In this document: positions 8,200 to 15,217 of the stretch, piece by piece
How the letters are laid out: each line of letters opens with the position of its first letter
How positions within the stretch are numbered: the stretch's first letter is position 1
Assembly (NCBI GenBank): GCA_031362725.1
Contig: JANLTC010000233.1
Span: forward strand, 13,664 to 77,663
Reading direction: 5' to 3'
DNA: 64,000 nt
DNA from: PR03 sp031362725
Lineage (GTDB): Bacteria > Myxococcota_A > UBA9160 > PR03
Position numbers and translations under genes: made by a program
Notes under the pieces: generated by a model
Seen by the model: only the letters and a program-made list of their open reading frames with translations
Database searches by the model: none
Told to the model about the DNA's origin: nothing

Positions 8200-10471
8200 T
8201 GCCGCGCTCGCGGCGCGCGACACCGCAATCCCCGCGCTCGGCGCGCTGCTCGATCCGGGCGCGTTCGCGGAGCTGCTGCGCTCGCTCGCGCCGGAAGCAC
8301 AGATCGTGGCCGTGCACGGCCGCTACGTCCGCTACAAGCCGGGTGCTCGATGCGTTGCGGCGTATCGCGTCGAACTCCCAGGCGGCGAGGTACTCGCACA
8401 CGGCATCGCCCATGGCCCCGGGGCGGAGGAGAAACTCGCGAAGCTGCGGACGCGCCGCACGGCACCGAGCGCGCTCGGCGACGGCCGCTTCTTCCGCGGC
8501 GATCTCGGGCTCGCAATCGAGCCCTTCCCGAACGATGCGCGACTGCGCCCGCTCGCACGGCTCGCCAATCCGGCGTTCCGCGATCGGCTGATGGCACGGC
8601 TGCGCGTGGTCGCAAAGGGCCGTCCGCTCGCCGCGCTCGAGACGCTCGCCTACAAGCCCGAGCGTCGCTTAGTAGCGCGAGCGACGGCCGCGGACGGCGC
8701 CCGCGCGGTCGTAAAGATCCACACGCCTGCCGGTTTCCACGCGACCGAAGCGGGACGCGGGTACCAGAGCTGCGATGCGCTCCGGCTCGCGCGCTGCTTG
8801 CGCAGCTCGCCGCGTCACGCCGCGGTGGCGTACGAGTGGATGGAGGGCGACGCGCTCGAACCACTCGCCGCCGGCGGGAGCGGAGTTCTCGAAGCCACGG
8901 GAGCCGCGCTAGCGGAGCTGCACGCCCAGACACTGCCACCGCTCGAGCGGCCGCTCACGCGCGAGGCGTTCGCGTCCGCGCGGCTCGCCACGGTGTTGGT
9001 GCCAGCGCTCGCCGCGCGTGCGCACGGTCTCGCGACCGAGATCGCCGCGCGGATCGCCGCGCGGGTCCACCTGCCACGCGCGCTCCACGGCGACTTCCAC
9101 GCCGGCCAGGTGTTGATCGCGCGCGACACCACGGTGCTGCTCGATCTCGACAGCGCCTGCGCGGGACCCGCCGCGCAGGACGTCGCCGTGTTCGCGGCGC
9201 ATCTCGAGCTCGTCGCCGCGCGGAGCGGCGACGGCGCGCAGCGTGTGGCCGACGCGGTCACGCGACTGCTCGACGGCTACGCGCGCGTGGCGACGGCGCC
9301 CGGCTTCGACGACGTCGCGCTGCACACCGCAGCCGCACTCGTCTCGATCGCGCCGCAGCCTTTTCGGACGCGCGAGCCGGAGTGGCCCGCGCTACTCGAG
9401 GCGCTGCTCGATCGCGCGGCCGCTTGGCTCGCGCTTGCCGGTGGACACAGCGCTCGAGCCGCGCGCGAGCCCGCGGCGAGCGTGCTCGACGCTGCGATGC
9501 CGTTCCTCACCGCGGCGCTCGATCCGCAGCGCGTCGGCGTGCCGCTCGTTCGCGCGCTTGGCGACGCGACGCTGCGTATCGATTCCGCGCGGCTGGTGCG
9601 CCACAAGCCGGCGCGCCGCGCGCTCGTCGAGTACGCCGTGGGGAGCGATCGCGACGCGTCGTTCGCCATTCTCGGCAAGCTGCGCGCGCGCGGCCTCGAC
9701 CAGGCGGCGTTGCGCGTGCAGCAATCGCTCCACGATCGTGGCTTCGGCGCCGGTTCGCGCGACGATGTTTCGGTTCCGGAGACGCTCGGCGCGCTGCCCG
9801 AGCTCTTCCTGTGGCTACAACGCAAGGCGCCCGGCGTTCCGCTTCCCGAACTTCTCGGTCGCCCCGGAGACGCGGTCCTGTGTTCACGCGTTGGCTACGC
9901 ACTCCACAAGCTGCACGCGACGCGGGTCGAGACGACGCGGCGCTTCGGCGCGGCCGACGAGGTCTCGGCGCTCACGGACCGTTTCCTCCCGCTGGTTGCA
10001 CGCGCGCATCCGGCGTTTGGACCGCGCGTCGATCGACTCGCGGAAGCCTGTTGCCGGCTCGCTTCCGAGATTCCGGCCGGGCCCGTCTGCGGCATCCACC
10101 GCGACTTCCATCTCGATCAGGTGCTGGTGGACGGCGATCGCCTGTGGCTACTCGACTTCGATCTCTACTGCGAAGGACATCCTGCGCTCGACGCAGGCAA
10201 CTTCGTCGCGCATCTCATCGAACTCGCGCTGCGCCGTAGCGGCGACCCCGGCGCGCTGGCCCACTGCGAGATCGCCTTCGTGGAGCACTTCCTCGCGCTG
10301 TCGGGCGAGGCGCTACGGCCGGCGCTCGACGCCTACACGTCGCTAGCGCTGGTGCGACACATCGCGCTCTCGACACAGTATCCGGAGCGACGCGGGACGA
10401 CGGGTCCGCTGCTCGCGCTCTGCGAAGAGCGGCTGGATCTCGTCGCGGCAACTCGGAGCGCGGCGCGATGA
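8183..10471 (+). CDS. Tandem fusion of two aminoglycoside-phosphotransferase-like kinase domains
   Basis: Start GTG 8183, preceded by GAGAGG at good spacing and inside the end of the ABC gene; product about 762 residues. Two complete kinase-like modules are visible. Module 1 has the catalytic loop HGDFHAGQVLI (about residue 302) and LLDLDSA; module 2 has HRDFHLDQVLV (about 639) and LLDFDLY. These match the HGDxxxxN/DxD loops of the APH/choline-kinase fold, with Gln replacing the usual Asn. Each module also has an N-terminal RxKPxRR-like block. A third, single-module paralog is encoded at 13709-14947. The family phosphorylates small molecules, sugars or nucleotides; here a sugar or glycan-precursor kinase is plausible, substrate unknown. 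Confidence 0.78.
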   Translation: MSARADAALAARDTAIPALGALLDPGAFAELLRSLAPEAQIVAVHGRYVRYKPGARCVAAYRVELPGGEVLAHGIAHGPGAEEKLAKLRTRRTAPSALGDGRFFRGDLGLAIEPFPNDARLRPLARLANPAFRDRLMARLRVVAKGRPLAALETLAYKPERRLVARATAADGARAVVKIHTPAGFHATEAGRGYQSCDALRLARCLRSSPRHAAVAYEWMEGDALEPLAAGGSGVLEATGAALAELHAQTLPPLERPLTREAFASARLATVLVPALAARAHGLATEIAARIAARVHLPRALHGDFHAGQVLIARDTTVLLDLDSACAGPAAQDVAVFAAHLELVAARSGDGAQRVADAVTRLLDGYARVATAPGFDDVALHTAAALVSIAPQPFRTREPEWPALLEALLDRAAAWLALAGGHSARAAREPAASVLDAAMPFLTAALDPQRVGVPLVRALGDATLRIDSARLVRHKPARRALVEYAVGSDRDASFAILGKLRARGLDQAALRVQQSLHDRGFGAGSRDDVSVPETLGALPELFLWLQRKAPGVPLPELLGRPGDAVLCSRVGYALHKLHATRVETTRRFGAADEVSALTDRFLPLVARAHPAFGPRVDRLAEACCRLASEIPAGPVCGIHRDFHLDQVLVDGDRLWLLDFDLYCEGHPALDAGNFVAHLIELALRRSGDPGALAHCEIAFVEHFLALSGEALRPALDAYTSLALVRHIALSTQYPERRGTTGPLLALCEERLDLVAATRSAAR

Positions 10472-11979
10472 CGGCGCGGTCGTCTGCTCTCGTGTTGCTC
10501 GCGCTGCTGACGCTCTCGCGCATCGGACTCGCGCAACCCGCCGCATCGGGCGCGAAGAGCGCGCTGATGAAAGAGTGGGGCAGCACGCTCCGGCTCGGAC
10601 GCGAGCTCGGCAAGGACCGCGACGACATGCGTCCCATCGATCAGTTCGTGCTCCCGCTCTTCGGCCGCCCGCTGATGATCGGCGGTGAGATCGAACTCGA
10701 GACGCTGCTGCGCACGGACTTTCGCCTCGACCCGCAGCGCGCCGACGACAGCTTGCAAGTCGCCCCGCAGCTGAAGCTCGAGCTCTTCTACCCGCTCACC
10801 AAGTGGGCGTTCGTCCTCCTCGAAGGAAAGTTCGGTTACGACACCGACGCGTGGACGGAGGACGGCCTCGTTCCCGACAGTGAGTGGAAGATCCAGCGCG
10901 GGCAGAGCTGGCTGTACCTCAATGATCTCTGGGAGAGCGGCTTCTCGCTGCAGGTCGGACGCCAGAACTTCCAGGACGAGCGCGAGTGGTGGTGGGATGT
11001 CGACCTCGACGCGGCGCGCGCCTACTACGAGATCGGCGACTTCGCGTTCCAGGTGGGCGTCGCGCACGAACTCGCGCCCTACCAAGCCAACGACGAGCAC
11101 ATCGACGACGACCTCGGCGACACCACCTTCGTGCTCGGCCAGGCGACCTGGCATTGGAACGATCGCAACCGGCTCGACCTGTTCCTCGCGCGGCGCGACG
11201 ACGACTCGCGCAAGGAGAGCGTCGGCGAGCGGATCTCCTCGGAGCGCGAGGATCCCTTCGACGGCGATCTTCGCTGGGCGGGCCTGCGCGCGATCGGCCG
11301 CGTCCGGCCGAAGGCCGCAGGCCGCTCGCTCGGACGCATCGACTATTGGCTCGACGGCGCCATCGTCGGCGGCGAGGAGACGCGCGTCCGCTACCGCAGC
11401 GTGCGCAACCGCCCCGATCTCTCGCAGGTCCGCGCCCGGACCACGCGCGATGTGTACGGCTGGGGCATCGACGCAGGTTTCACGTATGGCCCGCGTGAGC
11501 GCTGGCCGCGCGTCACCGTCGGCTACGCGTACGGCTCGGGCGACCGCGATCCGGCGGGCGGGACGGACAACTCCTTTCGTCAGACCGGACTCCAGAACAA
11601 CAACGGCAAGTTCCAGGGTGTGGACAGCTTCAAGTACTACGGCGAACTGCTGCGGCCCGAGCTCTCGAACCTGCGGATCCTGACCATTGCGCTCGGCATG
11701 CCGATCCCGTTCCTCCACAACAGCTCGATCGAAGTGGTCTGGCACCGCTACTGGCAGAACGAGCCTTCGACACTTCTGCGGAACACGCGACTCAAGGCGA
11801 GTCCAGCCGGCTTCGACAACGACATCGGCCAGGAAGTGGACGTCGTGGTGGGCATCGAGGAGTGGCAACACTGGGAGGTCGAGGTGATCGGCTCCTGGTT
11901 TCGCGCCGGTGATGCGTTCGGACGCCAATCGGGCCGCGACGCAACGCAGGCGCTCATCAAGATCAACTACAACTTCTGA
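10468..11979 (+). CDS. AlgE-like outer-membrane export porin
   Basis: 503 residues with a signal peptide (LVLLALLTLSRIGLAQ) and then alternating aromatic/polar beta strands ending in IKINYNF, a C-terminal Phe as in outer-membrane barrels. The sequence pattern (GGEIELETLLRTDF, LQVGRQNFQDEREWWWDVDL, YYGELLRPELSNL) matches the alginate-export family. Such porins carry anionic polysaccharides across the outer membrane. The start overlaps the kinase stop (ATGA). No alginate synthase (Alg8/Alg44) lies in the window, so the exported polymer is probably different; the assignment to the family is firmer than to alginate. Confidence 0.82.
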   Translation: MTARSSALVLLALLTLSRIGLAQPAASGAKSALMKEWGSTLRLGRELGKDRDDMRPIDQFVLPLFGRPLMIGGEIELETLLRTDFRLDPQRADDSLQVAPQLKLELFYPLTKWAFVLLEGKFGYDTDAWTEDGLVPDSEWKIQRGQSWLYLNDLWESGFSLQVGRQNFQDEREWWWDVDLDAARAYYEIGDFAFQVGVAHELAPYQANDEHIDDDLGDTTFVLGQATWHWNDRNRLDLFLARRDDDSRKESVGERISSEREDPFDGDLRWAGLRAIGRVRPKAAGRSLGRIDYWLDGAIVGGEETRVRYRSVRNRPDLSQVRARTTRDVYGWGIDAGFTYGPRERWPRVTVGYAYGSGDRDPAGGTDNSFRQTGLQNNNGKFQGVDSFKYYGELLRPELSNLRILTIALGMPIPFLHNSSIEVVWHRYWQNEPSTLLRNTRLKASPAGFDNDIGQEVDVVVGIEEWQHWEVEVIGSWFRAGDAFGRQSGRDATQALIKINYNF

Positions 11980-11988
11980 GGTAGAGGC

Positions 11989-12501
11989 ATGAAGACTGCA
12001 TTGCTGCTGCTGACATTGTTCTTCGCCGCCGCACCGGCCGGCGCGGCCGAGCCGCTCGCCGTCCAACCGGGCGAGCGCATCAAGGCAAAGGGCGAATGGA
12101 TCGGTGACCACGCGCTGCGCGCGACGAGCGCGCGACGCAAGGATGCGGCCGACCACGACTTCGAGATCGCGGCCGCCGTTGAAGAGCGGAACGGCGAGAG
12201 CGGCGCATTCCGTCTGGCGGGCGTGTGGATCGACGCGGAGCAGGGCGATCTCGACCGCCGCAGCCGCCAGATCGCGCGCCGGCTCGATCCGGGCGACTGG
12301 GTAAAGGTCGAGGGGCACTTCGAGCCGGACGGGCGCCTCGCGCCGACCGCCCTCGAGCGCCTCGACGGCGAGGACGCGGTGGCGGCGGTCGAGGGCGCCG
12401 TCGAGGCGGTCGAGCCCGGCGCCGACGGCACGCGTGTCCTGAAGATCGGACCGATTTCCGTGTCGCTCGGCGCGGGCGTGGTCGCGGAGGCGACGCGATG
12501 A
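11989..12501 (+). CDS. Small secreted protein, DUF5666-like
   Basis: 170 residues. A clear signal peptide (MKTALLLLTLFFAAAPAGAA) is followed by a soluble beta-rich protein with two similar OB-like segments (KAKGEWIGDHALRATS and VKVEGHFEPDGRLAPT), resembling the short domains annotated DUF5666 in periplasmic proteins. Spaced 9 bp after the porin gene with a GAGGTAGAGGC ribosome site and overlapping the next gene by 4 bp, so it belongs to the operon. A periplasmic or outer-membrane accessory of the exported glycan is possible. Function unknown. Confidence 0.6.
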   Translation: MKTALLLLTLFFAAAPAGAAEPLAVQPGERIKAKGEWIGDHALRATSARRKDAADHDFEIAAAVEERNGESGAFRLAGVWIDAEQGDLDRRSRQIARRLDPGDWVKVEGHFEPDGRLAPTALERLDGEDAVAAVEGAVEAVEPGADGTRVLKIGPISVSLGAGVVAEATR

Positions 12502-13634
12502 GCCGCGCACACGGCGCCGTCGCCGGACTCTTCTTCGCCATCGCATGCGCGGCGCCGTGCGTCGTCGGCGCCTTCACGGTGGTCCAGGCGATGGATGCGA
12601 CCGGCGACGGCGCACACCCGCTCACCAGCCCGAGTGGAGTCGCCATCGATCGCGCTGGTATCGCGTACGTCGCGGGCCGCACCAGCAACAACGTCTTCCG
12701 CGTGACGCAGGCCGGCGTCGCAACACAGGTGCTCGACGCGAGCGGGGATGGCGTGAACGCGATGCTCGCGCCCGAAGAGCTGGCGATCGGTCCCGACGAC
12801 AGCCTCTACGTCACGGCCAGCGCGTCGAACGCACTCTTCCGGCGCACCAGTGCGGGCGTGACGACGCGTCTGCTGGGCCCTACCGGTGACGGCATTCACC
12901 CGCTCACCGAGCCGCGCGGCGTCGCAGTCGCACCGGACCGCATCGTCTATGTCGGCGGCCAGCTCTCGAACAACGTCTTCGCCGTCCCGCCCGACAGCGC
13001 GCCGTTCCAGATCCTCGACGCGACCGGCGACGGTACCGCCCCCCTCGACCTCCCACGCGGCATCGCGGTCGCTACGGATCTCGACGTGTGGATCACCGGT
13101 CGCACCAGCGACAACGTGTTCAAGGTGAAACGCAACGGTGCGCGGAGCAAGGAGGTAGACAAGAACGGCGATGGCGTGCATCTGCTCAACTCACCGCGTG
13201 CGATCGTCGCGGACGGCGCGGGCGGCGTCTTCCTCGCCGGCAACTCCTCCAACAATGTGTTTCACGTGACCGCAATCGGCGTCGTGACGCAGGTACTCGA
13301 CGCGAGCGGCGACGGCGTGCATGGGCTCAGCGCGCCGAACGCACTTGCGCTCGATGCCGGCGGCTCGCTCTACGTGACCGGCTCGCTCAGCAACAACGCG
13401 TTCCGGCGGACGCCCGAGGGCGTCGTGACGCAGATCATCGATGCCAGCGGCGACGGCGTCCATCTGCTCGCGGAGCCGAGCGGCATCGCAATCGACCGCC
13501 TCGGCAACGCGTGGGTGCTGGGCCGCGCGAGCAACAACGCGTTCAAGGTGCTCGCCGTGCCGGAGCCCAGCGCGCTCACCGCCGCCGCGGTGTCACTCGC
13601 CGCACTCGCCCGGCTCGCGCGGTGCAGGCGCTAA
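12498..13634 (+). CDS. Secreted seven-repeat NHL-like propeller with PEP-CTERM tail
   Basis: 378 residues with a signal peptide (about 25 residues) and then seven repeats of about 46 residues. Each has an Asp-rich GDG loop (for example VLDASGDGVHGL), a GIAID-type strand and an SNNxFR/K turn, the pattern of an NHL/SMP-30-like beta-propeller. The C-terminus is a PEP-CTERM-type signal: VPEPSALTAAAVSLAALARL followed by Arg-rich residues. In organisms with exosortase, such tails direct cleavage and surface anchoring. The start ATG overlaps the previous stop (ATGA), making it the last gene of the glycan operon, which fits the known association of PEP-CTERM proteins with exopolysaccharide loci. Confidence 0.8.
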   Translation: MSRAHGAVAGLFFAIACAAPCVVGAFTVVQAMDATGDGAHPLTSPSGVAIDRAGIAYVAGRTSNNVFRVTQAGVATQVLDASGDGVNAMLAPEELAIGPDDSLYVTASASNALFRRTSAGVTTRLLGPTGDGIHPLTEPRGVAVAPDRIVYVGGQLSNNVFAVPPDSAPFQILDATGDGTAPLDLPRGIAVATDLDVWITGRTSDNVFKVKRNGARSKEVDKNGDGVHLLNSPRAIVADGAGGVFLAGNSSNNVFHVTAIGVVTQVLDASGDGVHGLSAPNALALDAGGSLYVTGSLSNNAFRRTPEGVVTQIIDASGDGVHLLAEPSGIAIDRLGNAWVLGRASNNAFKVLAVPEPSALTAAAVSLAALARLARCRR

Positions 13635-13641
13635 CTAGCGC

Positions 13642-13711
13642 GCGGCCGTCCGGCCGTGGTGCGGAACAATGCGTTAGCGGCCGTCCGGCCGTGGCGCGGA
13701 ACAATGCGCTA
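13642..13711. repeat. Two tandem 35-bp repeats between convergent genes
   Basis: Unit 1 (13642-13676) and unit 2 (13677-13711) differ at only two positions. Each contains the near-palindrome CGGCCGTCCGGCCG and ends in GCGYTAG. The second unit supplies the stop codon of the minus-strand kinase gene. The palindromic part could act as a bidirectional terminator for the two convergent transcripts; no T-tract is present. Confidence 0.65.
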
Positions 13712-14947
13712 GCCCGCGATCGCCTCGGCTCTCGCCAGCGTCGCCGTGATGCCGGCGTCCCAGTCCGGCTCTCGGCTGCGGAAGTGCTGGGGCGCGAGGC
13801 GCAGGAGACCGGCGGCGGTGTAGAGCGCGAGCCGTTCCGCCGTCGGTGGCGCTGCGATCGCGGCGTAGCCGTCGAGCAGCGCAGCGAGCGCGGGTGCAGC
13901 GAGCGCCGCAGGGAGCAGACCGCGCTGCGGATCGCGCTCGAGGTGCGCCGCGAAGTAGCCGAGATCCGCTGCCGGATCTCCGCACGCGGCTTGGTCGAGA
14001 TCGAGCAGCACGGCGTATTCCGCCTCGACGAGCACCTGTTTGGCGTAGAAGTCACCGTGGATCGGCCGCTCGCCGCGCGGCTCTCGGAGGAGCCGCCCAC
14101 TAAGGCCTTCGGCCAGGCGCCGTGCGCGCAGGCCGATCGCGGGAACCAGCGCCGCCACCGCATCCGCCGCGGCTTCGAGCGCCGCGCCCTCTGCTGCGCG
14201 CGAACGAAGTGGCAACGCGGCAGGATCTTGCGCATGCAGCGCTGCCAGCGCCGCGCCGGTGAGTTCCGCGTCGCGCAGCGCGCTCGAGGCATCCGCCAGC
14301 GAGTCGCGCAGCGATCGCCCCATCGCCCACGCGAACGCAAGCGCGGCATGACGCTCCGATGCGCCGATCGGCTGGGCGAGTCGCAGCGCGCCGCGCGGAC
14401 GGAGCGCCGCGGCAGACGCGCCGGCGCGCGCGAAGTCGCGACCGGCATGGAGCTTGAGCGCTGCGCGTGATCCGTCGGCCCCCTCCAGCATCGCAACCCA
14501 GCGCCGTTCGGGTTTGTAGGAGAGCGTCGTGACGGTTGCCCCGTGTAGCGCGGGGAGTTGCGGAAGGAGCCGGCGAAGCAGCCGCGACTGCGCGGTGTGG
14601 CCGTCGAAGCGGGCCAACGCGGGAAGCTTGCGGTCGTGCGGGAAGAACGAGACGGCGACGGCGTGCTCCGGCAGGATCGCGCCGGCGCCGGCGAGCGCGG
14701 CGAGCCGCTCGGGACGGCAGGCAGTCGCGTGCACGTCGATGCTGCGGTCTCCGATTCGTAGGCGGTAGAGCACGAGGCAGCGCTCGCCCGACGCGAAGCG
14801 CGCAAGAACGGGGCGCGCTTCGCGCGGTTCCGCGTCTGGTACCAGCGTTCGCAGCGCAGCGACGAACGCGTCCGGGTCGAGAATCGTTGCGAGGCCCGGG
14901 AGCCATCGCTCGCGCCGAACCAACACTTCATCGGGAGGCACGAGCAA
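13709..14947 (-). CDS. Aminoglycoside-phosphotransferase-like kinase, single-module paralog
   Basis: About 412 residues from TTG 14947, which has an AGGAGG site 9 bp upstream; the longer open frame to 15142 looks non-coding. The catalytic loop HGDFYAKQVLV and LLDLDQAACGDPAADL resemble module 1 of the tandem kinase at 8183-10471, as do the SYKPERRWVAML block and the final LLRLAPQHFRSREPDWD (compare LVSIAPQPFRTREPEW there). It is clearly a paralog. Transcribed opposite to the glycan operon, converging with it. A small-molecule or sugar kinase is likely; the specificity is unknown. Confidence 0.75.
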   Translation of the reverse strand: MLVPPDEVLVRRERWLPGLATILDPDAFVAALRTLVPDAEPREARPVLARFASGERCLVLYRLRIGDRSIDVHATACRPERLAALAGAGAILPEHAVAVSFFPHDRKLPALARFDGHTAQSRLLRRLLPQLPALHGATVTTLSYKPERRWVAMLEGADGSRAALKLHAGRDFARAGASAAALRPRGALRLAQPIGASERHAALAFAWAMGRSLRDSLADASSALRDAELTGAALAALHAQDPAALPLRSRAAEGAALEAAADAVAALVPAIGLRARRLAEGLSGRLLREPRGERPIHGDFYAKQVLVEAEYAVLLDLDQAACGDPAADLGYFAAHLERDPQRGLLPAALAAPALAALLDGYAAIAAPPTAERLALYTAAGLLRLAPQHFRSREPDWDAGITATLARAEAIAG

Positions 14948-15217
14948 CGGTTCGTTCCTCCTGCACGGCCGGGTGCCGTGGGCCTTCGCAATCCGCGTTC
15001 CAGTCTGCGCGCGGCGGAGCCCACGCGAACGATCGCCGAGTGCGCGAGTTGCCCCGGTCGCGCGCCGGATGCCCCACCGGGATTGCGCGCTTTCGCGCGC
15101 GCTCCGCGCAAGCCGCGGCGTGGAGCGCGCGCAGCAAGGCACGCTTGTTGCTCAACGGGCGCACGCCAGCGCGGTCTCGCACGCGAGCGAGACGGCGCAA
15201 TCGGGCAGGAGGAATCG

